Made by a program: the position numbers and the translations under genes. From positions 1 through 58,311 of the forward strand of contig CAVQCA010000134.1 in NCBI GenBank assembly GCA_963710815.1: DNA of 58,311 bases, given 5' to 3'. The notes below the pieces were generated by a model. That model did no database searches. It was not told the origin of the DNA and saw only the letters and a program-made list of their open reading frames with translations. Every line of letters begins with the position of its first letter. The stretch's first letter is position 1. Of this stretch, positions 23,718-32,288 are shown piece by piece. Source of the stretch: CAVQCA01 sp963710815. Its GTDB lineage: Bacteria; Pseudomonadota; Gammaproteobacteria; UBA9214.

Positions 23718-25304
23718 CTACTCCCATTCAATGGTCGCCGGGGGTTTACCGGAAATATCGTAGGTGACGCGGGAGATGAGAGGCACTTCGTTGATGATGC
23801 GTCGCGAAACGAGGTCGAGGAATTCATAGGGCAGGTGCGCCCAGCGGGCCGTCATGAAATCCACCGTCTCCACCGCGCGCAGGGCGACGACAAAGGAGTA
23901 ACGGCGCCCGTCACCGGTCACGCCCACGGATTTGACCGGCAGGAACACCGTGAACGCCTGGCTGACGCTGTCGTAGAGTTCATGACGGCGCAGTTCCTCG
24001 ATAAAGATGTGGTCGGCGAGACGCAGGGTGTCGGCGTAGTCCTTGCGCACCTCGCCGAGAATGCGCACGCCCAGGCCGGGGCCAGGAAACGGATGGCGGT
24101 AGACCATGTCGAACGGCAGGCCGAGCTCCACGCCGAGCTTGCGCACCTCGTCCTTGAACAGTTCGCGCAGCGGCTCGAGCAGCTGCAGGTTCATGTGTTC
24201 CGGCAGGCCGCCGACGTTGTGGTGCGACTTGATCAGGTGCGCCTTGCCGGTCTTTGCACCCGCCGATTCGATGACGTCGGGATAGATGGTGCCCTGGGCC
24301 AGCCATTGCACGTCGCCGCTCAGCTTGCCGGCCTCTTCCTCGAACACCTCGATGAACAGGTTGCCGATGACCTTGCGCTTGCGTTCGGGGTCGTCGATGC
24401 CCTTAAGGGCGGAGAGAAACCGCGCCTCGGCATCGACGCGGATGACCTGCACCCCCATGTGTTCGGCGAAGGTGGTCATGACCTGGTCGCCCTCGCGGTG
24501 CCGCAGCAGACCGTTGTCGACGAACACGCAGGTCAGCTGATCGCCGATCGCCTTGTGCAGCAACGCGGCGACCACCGAGGAGTCCACGCCGCCGGAAAGC
24601 CCCAGCAGAACCCGGTCCTTTCCGACCCGCGCACGCACCGTCTCGATGCTGTTGTCGACGATGTTGCCGGCCGTCCACAGCGCCTCACAGCCGCACAGGT
24701 CGATGACGAAACGCTGCAGGATGCGCTGCCCCTGGCGGGTGTGTGTCACCTCGGGGTGAAACTGCAGGCCGTAGAAGCGGCGCTCGTCGTCCGCAATGCC
24801 GGCAATCGGGGCGCTCTCGGTGCTGGCGATGAGCCTGAAACCGGCGGGCAGCTCGGTCACCTGGTCGCCATGACTCATCCAGACATCCAGCAGGCCGTAG
24901 CCCTCGGGGCTGGTATGGTCCTCGATATCGGCGAGCAGGCGGGAATGCCCGTGGGCGCGCACCCGGGCATAGCCGTATTCATGCCGGTTCGCCGTCTCCA
25001 CCCGGCCGCCGAGCTGCTGCGCCATGGCCTGCAGGCCGTAGCAAATGCCGAGCACCGGCACGCCCAGGTCGAATACCAGGGCAGGCACCCGTGGCGTGAA
25101 GTCGGTAGTCACGGTCTCGGGCCCCCCCGAGAGAATCACGCCGTGAGGATGAAAGACGCGGATCGCCCCCTCGTCCATGTCGAAGGGATGGATCTCGCAA
25201 TAGACGCCCGCCTCGCGCACGCGCCGCGCGATCAACTGGGTGTACTGGGAACCGAAATCCAGGATCAGGATCCGGTGGGCATGTATGTCGCTGTGTGTGT
25301 CCAT
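23718..25304 (-). CDS. guaA: GMP synthase (glutamine-hydrolysing)
   Basis: GuaA converts XMP to GMP with ATP and glutamine. The 528-residue product has the class I glutaminase domain (LGICYGLQ, nucleophile Cys88; LQFHPEVTHT), the ATP-pyrophosphatase domain (PP-loop LLGLSGGVDSS) and the C-terminal dimerisation domain ending in SRVTYDISGKPPATIEWE, the universal GuaA tail. Length is as expected (E. coli 525). The ATG at 25304 starts MDTHSDIHAHRILILDFGSQ. It lies downstream of guaB on the same strand, with a family-B repeat in the 218-base gap, so the guaBA operon is conserved but interrupted by a transcribed hairpin. Confidence 0.97.
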   Translation of the reverse strand: MDTHSDIHAHRILILDFGSQYTQLIARRVREAGVYCEIHPFDMDEGAIRVFHPHGVILSGGPETVTTDFTPRVPALVFDLGVPVLGICYGLQAMAQQLGGRVETANRHEYGYARVRAHGHSRLLADIEDHTSPEGYGLLDVWMSHGDQVTELPAGFRLIASTESAPIAGIADDERRFYGLQFHPEVTHTRQGQRILQRFVIDLCGCEALWTAGNIVDNSIETVRARVGKDRVLLGLSGGVDSSVVAALLHKAIGDQLTCVFVDNGLLRHREGDQVMTTFAEHMGVQVIRVDAEARFLSALKGIDDPERKRKVIGNLFIEVFEEEAGKLSGDVQWLAQGTIYPDVIESAGAKTGKAHLIKSHHNVGGLPEHMNLQLLEPLRELFKDEVRKLGVELGLPFDMVYRHPFPGPGLGVRILGEVRKDYADTLRLADHIFIEELRRHELYDSVSQAFTVFLPVKSVGVTGDGRRYSFVVALRAVETVDFMTARWAHLPYEFLDLVSRRIINEVPLISRVTYDISGKPPATIEWE

Positions 25305-25360
25305 GGTCGTCGACGTGCGGGAACGTTTGATAGCAGGATCTGCCTTGCTCGATTAGTCAG

Positions 25361-25475
25361 TGTTCGCCCATAAACACCATTATTCACCGCAAAGACGCAA
25401 AGTTCGCAAAGAAAAGAAATTTACGAAAACAATTAACACGCTTTGCGTTCTTTGCGCCTTTGCGGTGAGAATTCT
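25361..25475. repeat. Family-B inverted repeat between guaB and guaA
   Basis: The arms are TTCACCGCAAAGACGCAAAG (25383-25402) and CTTTGCGCCTTTGCGGTGA (25450-25468), with a loop ending AACAATTAACACG like that of the 5570 copy. An outer part CCATAAACACCAT is shared with that copy. Confidence 0.85.
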
Positions 25476-25522
25476 CGTCGTGGTTGCAGCGTACGGCGTA
25501 TGTCGCCCTGCCCGCCCAGGTG

Positions 25523-26980
25523 TCAGTCGACGCGGTAATTCGGCGCTTCCTTGGTAATGGTGACGTCGTGTACGTGGCTCTCGCGCACACCGGCGTTGGT
25601 CACCCGGATGAATTCGGGTTTCTTGCGCATCTCCTCAATGCTGGCGCAGCCGGTATAACCCATGCTGGAGCGCAGGCCGCCCATCAGCTGGTGCAGTATG
25701 GTCAGCATGCTGCCCTTGTAGGGAACCCGGCCCTCGATGCCTTCGGGCACCAGTTTGTCCGGTTCGCCGCCTTCCTGGAAATAGCGGTCGCTGGAACCCT
25801 GCTGCATGGCACCGAGCGATCCCATGCCGCGGTAGGCCTTGTAGGAGCGGCCCTTGTAGAGCTCCACCTCGCCGGGCGCCTCTTCCGTGCCGGCCAGCAT
25901 GCTGCCGATCATGACCGACCAGGCGCCCGCCGCGATGACCTTGGCGATATCACCGGAATAGCGGATGCCGCCATCGGCGATCACCGGGATACCGTCGCCG
26001 GCGAGTTCCTCCGCGACATTGGCCACCGCCGTGATCTGCGGCACGCCGATGCCGGCCACGATGCGCGTGGTGCAGATGGAGCCGGGGCCGATGCCGACCT
26101 TGACCGCGTCGGCGCCGGCCTCGACCAGCGCGCGCGCGGCCGCCCCGGTGGCGATGTTGCCGCCGATGACCTGCACGCCCGGATAGTGCTGCTTGATCCA
26201 CCTGACCCGGTCCAGTACGCCCTGGGAATGGCCATGGGCCGTGTCGACCACAATGACGTCGATGTCGGCCTCGACCAGCGCCGCGATGCGCTCGTCGTTT
26301 TCGGGTCCGGTGCCCACCGCCGCCCCCACGCGCAGGCGTCCCTGGTCGTCCTTGCAGGCATTCGGGTAGTCGGTGGATTTCTGTATGTCCTTCACGGTGA
26401 TCATGCCGCGCAGCTTGAAACCGCCGTTGATGACCAGCACCCGCTCGATGCGGTGCTTGTGCAACAGGGCGATCACCTCTTCCCGATCCGCGCCCTCGCG
26501 CACCGTGACCAGGCGCTCCTTGGGCGTCATGACGCTGGTGACCGGCTTGTCCAGGTTGGTCTCGAAGCGCCGGTCACGGCTGGTCACGATGCCGACCAGG
26601 TCCTCTCCGTCGACGACCGGCAGACCGGAGATATTGTTGGCGCGGGTCAGTTCGATCACTTCCCGGATCGTGGCGGTCGAGGGTACGGTGATCGGATCCT
26701 TGATCACGCCGCTTTCGAATTTCTTCACGCGGCGCACCTCGGCGGCCTGCTGCTCGGCCGTCATGTTCTTGTGGATGATGCCGATGCCGCCCTCCTGCGC
26801 CAGGCTGATCGCCAGGCGGGATTCGGTCACCGTATCCATGGCGGCAGAGAGCAGGGGAATTTTCAGACTGATCTCGCGCGTGAGTCGGCTGTGCAGGCTC
26901 ACGTTGCGGGGCAGCACGCTGGAATGCGCCGGCAGCAGGAGCACATCATCGAAGGTTAGGGCTTCCTGCTTGATACGCAT
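25523..26980 (-). CDS. guaB: IMP dehydrogenase
   Basis: GuaB oxidises IMP to XMP with NAD, the rate-limiting step to guanine nucleotides. The 485-residue product starts MRIKQEALTFDDVLLLPAHS, the standard GuaB opening, has two CBS domains (about 95-205, IREVIELTRANNISGLPVVD), the catalytic loop GPGSICTTRIVAGIG with the active-site Cys, the flap region with YFQEGGEPDKLVPEGIEGRV, and the C-terminal GGLRSSMGYTG. The frame stays open 13 codons upstream but the ATG at 26978-26980 matches the family. A strong promoter lies 39 bases upstream. Confidence 0.97.
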   Translation of the reverse strand: MRIKQEALTFDDVLLLPAHSSVLPRNVSLHSRLTREISLKIPLLSAAMDTVTESRLAISLAQEGGIGIIHKNMTAEQQAAEVRRVKKFESGVIKDPITVPSTATIREVIELTRANNISGLPVVDGEDLVGIVTSRDRRFETNLDKPVTSVMTPKERLVTVREGADREEVIALLHKHRIERVLVINGGFKLRGMITVKDIQKSTDYPNACKDDQGRLRVGAAVGTGPENDERIAALVEADIDVIVVDTAHGHSQGVLDRVRWIKQHYPGVQVIGGNIATGAAARALVEAGADAVKVGIGPGSICTTRIVAGIGVPQITAVANVAEELAGDGIPVIADGGIRYSGDIAKVIAAGAWSVMIGSMLAGTEEAPGEVELYKGRSYKAYRGMGSLGAMQQGSSDRYFQEGGEPDKLVPEGIEGRVPYKGSMLTILHQLMGGLRSSMGYTGCASIEEMRKKPEFIRVTNAGVRESHVHDVTITKEAPNYRVD

Positions 26981-27018
26981 ATCGAAGGGTGAAGTTCCGG
27001 CAGTTGGAATGGCCGCCA

Positions 27019-27047
27019 ATTATAGGGACTGCACCGACCCCGGTAAA
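27019..27047 (-). promoter_or_regulatory. guaBA promoter
   Basis: On the minus strand TTTACC (complement at 27042-27047) and TATAAT (complement at 27019-27024) are 17 bases apart. The GC-rich sequence just after the -10 box (TGGCGGCC) is the kind of discriminator that makes guaB and stable-RNA promoters sensitive to ppGpp. Confidence 0.7.
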
Positions 27048-27108
27048 CCGGAACCGGCGTTCGATGCGCGAAATCCCCCGGAAGCGGCAGGTATTACAGG
27101 AAAAAACG

Positions 27109-28503
27109 ATGGTATTCTACCCGGCCATGACGAATTCGACAGCGGACAACAGCAGCTCGGCGCCGCGGCGCGACGTCTACAGCGTTTCCCGTCTCAACCT
27201 GGAGGCGCGGTTGCTGCTCGAACAGGGGTTCCCCCGCCTCTGGGTGGAAGGCGAGTTGTCCAATGTCTCCCGCCCCTCTTCCGGACATCTCTACTTCACC
27301 CTCAAGGATGCCCGCGCCCAGATCCGCGCCGCGATGTTCCGAACCCGCAACCAGGCGATACGCTTTCGCCCGGAAGAGGGCCTGCAGGTACTGGTGCGCG
27401 CCCGGATCAGCCTGTACGAGCCGCGCGGCGACTATCAGCTCATCGTCGATCACATGGAAGAGGCCGGCGACGGAGCGCTGCGCCGGGCCTTCGAGGAACT
27501 GAAGCGCAAGCTGGACGCCGAAGGCCTGTTCGACGCCGCCCGCAGGCAGCCCCTGCCCGCCCTGCCGGAGCGCATCGGCGTCATCACCTCCCCCTCGGGC
27601 GCGGCGGTGCGCGATGTCATCAGCGTGCTGCGCCGCCGCTTCCCCGCCATCCCGGTGCGGATCTACCCGGTGCCGGTACAGGGCAAGGAGGCCGGCGGCG
27701 AGATCGCGAACGCCATCCGCCTGGCCAGCACGCGCGCCGACTGCGACGTGCTGATCCTGACCCGCGGCGGCGGTTCGCTGGAGGATCTGTGGCCATTCAA
27801 TGAAGAAGTGGTGGCGCGCGCGATCCATGACTGCCGGATCCCGCTCGTCAGCGCCGTCGGACACGAGATCGACTTCACCATTGCCGACTTCGTCGCCGAC
27901 CAGCGGGCCGCCACACCCTCCGCCGCCGCGGAACTGGTCAGCCCCGACCAGACCGAATGGCGCGCCCGGATGACACAGTTCGCCACCCGCCTGGAGAACC
28001 GGCTGCGGCACACGCTGTCCGATGACAAACGACAGCTGGTATGGGTCGGGAAGCGCCTGCAACAGCTGCATCCGGGACAATACCTGCGATTGCAGGCCCA
28101 GCGCCTGGATGAGCTCGAACAAAGATTGCGGCTCATAATGTCTTTGTATATAAATGAGTTGAAAAATTCTATTAATGAATTACATACAAAATTGCAGCGT
28201 CACTCACCAGTGCAAGGGCTTGCCCGGCTCGACCTGCAACAGCACCTGCTGACCCAACGTCTGGAGGTAACCATGCACGGTCTGCTGATGGAAAGACGCC
28301 GTCGGCTGGAACTGGCCTGTCGCTCGCTTGACGCCATCAGTCCCCTGTCCACGCTGCAGCGCGGCTATGCCATCGTCAGCCGCCTGCCCGAGCACCGGAT
28401 CCTGCGCCAGGCGGCGATGGTCAAATCCGGCGACCGGGTCGAGGCCCGGCTGGCCGAGGGCACGCTGGTGTGCACCGTGGAGACGGTGGATACCCCCGGA
28501 TAA
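27109..28503 (+). CDS. xseA: Exodeoxyribonuclease VII large subunit
   Basis: XseA is the catalytic subunit of ExoVII, which degrades single-stranded DNA from both ends. The 464-residue protein has an N-terminal OB fold (YSVSRLNLEARLLLEQGFP, LWVEGELSNVSRPSSGHLYF), the catalytic domain (IGVITSPSGAAVRDVISVLR, LILTRGGGSLEDLWPFNEE, SAVGHEIDFTIADFVADQRA), a long helical region, and the C-terminal segment LDAISPLSTLQRGYAIVS. The ATG at 27109 is preceded by AGGA; a second ATG six codons later lacks one. The gene is divergent from guaB, as in many Gammaproteobacteria. Bases 28137-28200, in the helical region, are markedly AT-rich compared with the rest of the gene. No xseB is present in the window. 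Confidence 0.96.
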   Translation: MVFYPAMTNSTADNSSSAPRRDVYSVSRLNLEARLLLEQGFPRLWVEGELSNVSRPSSGHLYFTLKDARAQIRAAMFRTRNQAIRFRPEEGLQVLVRARISLYEPRGDYQLIVDHMEEAGDGALRRAFEELKRKLDAEGLFDAARRQPLPALPERIGVITSPSGAAVRDVISVLRRRFPAIPVRIYPVPVQGKEAGGEIANAIRLASTRADCDVLILTRGGGSLEDLWPFNEEVVARAIHDCRIPLVSAVGHEIDFTIADFVADQRAATPSAAAELVSPDQTEWRARMTQFATRLENRLRHTLSDDKRQLVWVGKRLQQLHPGQYLRLQAQRLDELEQRLRLIMSLYINELKNSINELHTKLQRHSPVQGLARLDLQQHLLTQRLEVTMHGLLMERRRRLELACRSLDAISPLSTLQRGYAIVSRLPEHRILRQAAMVKSGDRVEARLAEGTLVCTVETVDTPG

Positions 28504-28547
28504 GCCGGTCCGCCTGCCGATCTCCCGTGAACCGGAAACACCCGACC

Positions 28548-29405
28548 ATGCCACGCCTCCACCTCCTGTTGCCGATGATCGCGCTGCTGCTGCCGGCGTG
28601 GTGCCACGGCTTCTCCCTGGCACAGACACCGGTACCCGGCGGGATTGCCGCGATTCGTCTGCCCGCCGACACCGACCCGGCCAGCGTCCGCTACCGGCAT
28701 CGACGGGTCCTCGTCACCCGCTGGCAGGGCTCGAACTATGCCATCGTCGGGCTGGGGCTCGACGTGACGCCCGGGACCAGTTACCTGGAGGCAAGAACCC
28801 GTGCACGGAAACCGCTGCGCCTGTCGTTCCAGGTGGTCGACAAGACCTATGAGACGCAGCGTCTCACCATCAAGGACAAGCGCAAGGTCAATCCGGGGAA
28901 ACGCGACCTGGAACGGATCCTCCGCGAACAGAAACAGATCAAGGCCGCGCTGCGGCACTGGTCGGACGAGGCCGTGACGAACCTCGATTTCCACATGCCG
29001 GTCCACGGGCCGATCAGCAGCCCCTTCGGCCTGCGGCGTTATTTCAACGGCCAGCCGCGCAAGCCGCACAGTGGCCTGGATATCGCGGCGGATGCCGGCA
29101 CCCCCATCAAGGCCCCGGCGCCGGGGACCGTCATCGACACCGGTAAATTCTTCTTCAATGGCAATACCGTGTTCATCGATCACGGCCAGGGCCTGATCAC
29201 CATGTACTGCCACATGAGCCGCATCGACGTGAAGCCGGGCCAGCATGTCGCGACCGGCGAGATCATCGGCGCGGTCGGCATGACCGGGCGCGCCACCGGG
29301 CCGCACCTGCACTGGGGCGTGAGTCTCAATGACGCCCGGGTGAACCCGCTGCTGTTCCTGGGCCAGAAGACCGGGGTCGATGTCCCTGCCGGACCGACGC
29401 CTTAG
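28548..29405 (+). CDS. M23-family (LytM) peptidoglycan peptidase
   Basis: This 285-residue exported protein has a signal peptide (LHLLLPMIALLLPAWCHG), an N-terminal beta-rich domain (to about 150) with a basic linker, and a C-terminal peptidase M23 domain: PVHGPISSPFGLRRYFNGQP, PHSGLDIA supplying HxxxD zinc ligands, and PHLHWGVS supplying HxH. The active-site set is complete, so it should cut peptidoglycan cross-links or bind as an amidase activator. The ATG at 28548 is chosen because it begins the signal peptide. It is 44 bases downstream of xseA and probably co-transcribed with it; this pairing also occurs in other Gammaproteobacteria. Confidence 0.9.
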   Translation: MPRLHLLLPMIALLLPAWCHGFSLAQTPVPGGIAAIRLPADTDPASVRYRHRRVLVTRWQGSNYAIVGLGLDVTPGTSYLEARTRARKPLRLSFQVVDKTYETQRLTIKDKRKVNPGKRDLERILREQKQIKAALRHWSDEAVTNLDFHMPVHGPISSPFGLRRYFNGQPRKPHSGLDIAADAGTPIKAPAPGTVIDTGKFFFNGNTVFIDHGQGLITMYCHMSRIDVKPGQHVATGEIIGAVGMTGRATGPHLHWGVSLNDARVNPLLFLGQKTGVDVPAGPTP

Positions 29406-29499
29406 GCCTCTGTTAAAACGTTTCCCTTTATTCCTGAATTCCAGCCATCAGACACATACCAATAGGATTGGCGGTTGAGGCCTGCAACCAGCGTTATCA

Positions 29500-29606
29500 G
29501 GCGGCATCCGGGCCAGGGCGCAAGACCGTCTGCCGCAGGGACGCGGCAGGCAAGCCTACAGGGAGGTATTTACGGCGTGTCCTGCGGCCCTGGCCCGGAT
29601 GCCGCC
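29500..29606. repeat. Nested inverted-repeat element of unknown type
   Basis: GGCGGCATCCGGGCCAGGGC (29500-29519) is perfectly inverted at 29587-29606. Inside is a second hairpin, CTGCCGC (29530-29536) with GCGGCAG (29543-29549). The strand between reads GCCTACAGGGAGGTATTTAC then GGCGTGTCCTGCGG, which can alternatively pair with the inner hairpin. It separates the M23 peptidase gene from the convergent macrodomain gene. It does not belong to family A or B. Confidence 0.7.
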
Positions 29607-29658
29607 CTTCTTCGCCCTGGCCAGGTTTCATGGGTAAACGAATTCATTCAATCAACGC

Positions 29659-30174
29659 TCAACAATCCGGGGGGCCTTGAATTGTTTGCGCCAGCAGGCA
29701 CCGGTACAGTGCGGCGTCGGCTTCGCTGAAACAACAGGCGATGATGCGCGCAAAGCGCTCCTCGTGTGAGCGCATCACCTCCAGCGCGATACTCGCCGCC
29801 TGTTCTTTCGGATAACCGTAGACACCGGTGCTGATGCCGGGAAAGGCAATGCTGCGCACCCCGCTGGCGAGCGCCACGGCGAAACTCGATTCATAGCAGG
29901 AACGCAACAAGCTTGCCTCGCCCTGCCCCCCGCCATGCCACACGGGACCGACCGTATGGATGACCCAACGCGCCGGCAGATTGAAACCGGGCGTGAGCTT
30001 CGCCTCGCCCGTCCGGCAGCCACCCAGGGTGCGGCAGTATTCCAGCAGCTGCGGCCCCGCGGCCCGGTGGATTGCGCCATCCACGCCGCCGCCGCCCAGC
30101 AGGCTGCTGTTGGCGGCATTGACGATGGCATCCACCGCGAGACCGGTAATATCCGCGCGGCAGGCTTCGATCAT
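29659..30174 (-). CDS. Macrodomain protein, O-acetyl-ADP-ribose deacetylase type
   Basis: This 171-residue single-domain protein belongs to the YmdB/MacroD class, which hydrolyses O-acetyl-ADP-ribose and mono-ADP-ribosyl-aspartate/glutamate. Visible motifs are DAIVNAANSSLLGGGGVDGA (with the catalytic-site Asn and Asp-Gly), the HTVGPVWHGG strand, and the phosphate loop FPGISTGVYGYP. The ATG at 30172-30174 has GGAGGGAGGG upstream and gives the standard MIEACRADIT opening; a longer frame of 12 more codons is less likely. No ADP-ribosyltransferase is nearby, so this is probably a housekeeping enzyme rather than part of a DarT-like module. Confidence 0.93.
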   Translation of the reverse strand: MIEACRADITGLAVDAIVNAANSSLLGGGGVDGAIHRAAGPQLLEYCRTLGGCRTGEAKLTPGFNLPARWVIHTVGPVWHGGGQGEASLLRSCYESSFAVALASGVRSIAFPGISTGVYGYPKEQAASIALEVMRSHEERFARIIACCFSEADAALYRCLLAQTIQGPPDC

Positions 30175-30293
30175 GCGACCCTCCCTCCGATCCAGACCGT
30201 TCACCGGCACCGGCGCCCGGTTTCAACCGTCAAATCCGGCACGGGATATGATAACGTAATCGCCACATCCACCGGTGCTGACCAGGACTCCCG

Positions 30294-31793
30294 ATGCCAC
30301 GTTTGATTTCACTCTCGCAAGCCACCCGCATGGTGGGGGTCAAGCGTAGAGAACTGCAACAGAGGATACAGTCAGGAGAACTACGCACCTTCGAAGGCGC
30401 GATCCTGCTCTCGGACCTGCTGCATGCCTACCCGCAGGCCGTGGTCGAGGACACCAGCATGCTGGATCGTGTCGGCAAAATCATGGAGCAGTCGGTCGAC
30501 AAGGTCATCCGTCCCGACCATGAATTTCCGGATATCACGGCGTGCGCCAACCGCATACAGGCGCTCACCCGGGAACTGGCAAGCGCCAGGAGCGAATCCC
30601 GACGCTACCGGGAGCTGATCGAAAACCTGAAGCTCAAACTGCAGGATCTCGATCATGATGACCTCGAGCGCGAAGCGGGATTCAATCAGCTGCGGGGCTG
30701 GCTGCACGAGGCGGTGCAGGCGCTCCGCGCGGCATCAGGCGAGGGAGAGGATATTCTCACCCGGGAGGAATTTCCGCGCTTCATGGCGGCCAAGGTGCGG
30801 GTGCTGCCAAGCGGGCATGAATACTACATCGAGGGGGCGAATTCGATCCTGGAGGCCGGGCTGAGCAGCGGTCTCTCGCTCAACTACGGCTGCAACACCG
30901 GCACCTGCGGTCTCTGCAAGGCCAAAGCGGTCTCCGGACAGTTGAAAAAGCTCTGCCTGCATGACTATTCGCTCACGGATACCGAGAAAGCCATGGGTTA
31001 TTTTCTCGCCTGCTGCAATACCGCGGCCTCCGACCTGGTGATCGAGGCGGAGGAAGCCAGCAGTTCGCATGACATCCCGCTGCAGGAAATCGAGATACGG
31101 GTGAAGAAAATCGAGCGGCCGGATGCTGACACCTTCATCCTGCGCACCAGGGCACCGCGCACCCGGCGACTGCGATTCCTGGCCGGCCAGTACGTTTCAC
31201 TGAAGCTCGATCACCTGCCGGCCCGCGACTGCTCCATCGCCAGCTGTCCCTGTGACGACAAGATACTCGAATTCCACATCTCCAGGCTGGCGGGAGAGGA
31301 TATCTCCAGCTACCTGGCCGACACCCTGAGGGTGACCGAGTCGATCGTCATCACCGGACCGCGGGGGGAATTCACCCTTGACGAGACCTCGACGCGCCCG
31401 CTCGTCTTCCTGGCCTGCAACACCGGTTTCGCCCCCATCAAGAGCCTGATCGAACACGCCCTGTCGTTCAACACACCGCAACAGGTACAGCTCTACTGGA
31501 TCGCCACCGACGACAACACCCACTACCTCGGCAACCTCTGCCGTTCATGGCAGGATGCGCTGGAGAATTTTCACTATCACCCGCTCGCACTGGCAGGCGG
31601 CCAGCTGGTGGAGGATGTTCTGCCGGACATCATCGCCGCCATCGGGAAGGTCGACGACCACGATTTCTATGCGTGTCTCCCGGGGGCATTGCTGGAAACC
31701 ACGGAGAACCTCCTGCTGGAATCCGGAGTGCCCGCCAATCAGCTGCGCGTGGAACCCATCCGCAAGAACGTCTCCCCGAAAAACCCTACTTGA
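30294..31793 (+). CDS. HTH/coiled-coil - 2Fe-2S ferredoxin - flavin reductase fusion
   Basis: This 499-residue protein has three parts. Residues 1-75 resemble a MerR-type or excisionase-like helix-turn-helix (MPRLISLSQATRMVGVKRRE then LQQRIQSGEL), followed by a coiled-coil (about 80-150). Residues 165-255 form a plant-type 2Fe-2S domain with C200, C205, C208 (CNTGTCGLC) and C240. Residues 260-490 form a ferredoxin-NAD(P)H reductase module (FLAGQYVSLKLD, ITGPRGEF, PLVFLACNTGFAPIKSLIEH). The last two parts match CDP-6-deoxyglucoseen-reductase-like oxidoreductases that feed electrons to oxygenases; the N-terminal fusion is unusual. AGGA precedes the ATG at 30294. No oxygenase gene is adjacent. 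It might be a redox-responsive regulator or a reductase tethered to a partner. Its stop overlaps sspB by 8 bases, tail to tail. Confidence 0.85.
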   Translation: MPRLISLSQATRMVGVKRRELQQRIQSGELRTFEGAILLSDLLHAYPQAVVEDTSMLDRVGKIMEQSVDKVIRPDHEFPDITACANRIQALTRELASARSESRRYRELIENLKLKLQDLDHDDLEREAGFNQLRGWLHEAVQALRAASGEGEDILTREEFPRFMAAKVRVLPSGHEYYIEGANSILEAGLSSGLSLNYGCNTGTCGLCKAKAVSGQLKKLCLHDYSLTDTEKAMGYFLACCNTAASDLVIEAEEASSSHDIPLQEIEIRVKKIERPDADTFILRTRAPRTRRLRFLAGQYVSLKLDHLPARDCSIASCPCDDKILEFHISRLAGEDISSYLADTLRVTESIVITGPRGEFTLDETSTRPLVFLACNTGFAPIKSLIEHALSFNTPQQVQLYWIATDDNTHYLGNLCRSWQDALENFHYHPLALAGGQLVEDVLPDIIAAIGKVDDHDFYACLPGALLETTENLLLESGVPANQLRVEPIRKNVSPKNPT

Positions 31794-32169
31794 CCACCCT
31801 GAGCCGCGGCCGGCGCGTCGTGCTGGTAGTGGGGACATCGGGGTCGGGATCAGGCTCATCCTCGTCTTCGGTGAAGACCATTCCGCGGCCGTTTTCCTTG
31901 GCGTAGATCGCGAGAACCGCATCGACGGGAACGTACACCTCGGTGGAGATCCCGCCGAAACGGGCGCGGAAGCCGATAGCCTCATTTCCCAGGCTCAGAC
32001 CATCAACGGCCTGGGGGCTGACATTGAGCACGATCTTCCCGTTCTGGCCGTGCTGGCGTGGCACATCGACGCCATCACTCTCGATGTCCACCAGCAGATA
32101 GGGCGTCATTATGTTGTCCACGATCCATTCATGAATGGCCCGTATGAGATAGGGGCGGCTGCTGGTCAT
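31786..32169 (-). CDS. sspB: ClpXP protease specificity-enhancing factor SspB
   Basis: SspB binds the ssrA tag and delivers tagged proteins to ClpX. The 127-residue product shows the conserved substrate-binding domain (SSRPYLIRAIHEWIVDN, GKIVLNVSPQAV, IGFRARFGGISTEVYVPVDA, VLAIYAKENGRGMVF) and an acidic-to-basic tail ending RPRLRVVK, corresponding to the XB motif that docks on ClpX. The ATG at 32167-32169 has no clear ribosome site, which suggests coupling with sspA, 119 bases upstream on the same strand. The sspA-sspB pair is conserved. Confidence 0.94.
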   Translation of the reverse strand: MTSSRPYLIRAIHEWIVDNIMTPYLLVDIESDGVDVPRQHGQNGKIVLNVSPQAVDGLSLGNEAIGFRARFGGISTEVYVPVDAVLAIYAKENGRGMVFTEDEDEPDPDPDVPTTSTTRRPRLRVVK

Positions 32170-32268
32170 AGGGGGAAAGATACAAGACCGGTGTAAAAAG
32201 ATACAGGAAATCCGCCCTCCCGACACGGCGTGAAAGCGCATGACATGATGGTCGGCACCTGCGGCGCA

Positions 32269-32282
32269 GCCCGGCGCGCCGG
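32269..32282 (-). terminator. GC palindrome after sspA
   Basis: CCCGGCGCGCCGGG is a perfect 14-bp palindrome 6 bases beyond the sspA stop. It has no U-run, so it may slow or process the transcript between sspA and sspB rather than end it. Confidence 0.3.
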
Positions 32283-32288
32283 GTGCCC

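Noticed and set aside
23835..25373. 512-codon plus-strand frame over guaA
   Set aside because: Antisense shadow of guaA; the product has no recognisable domain.
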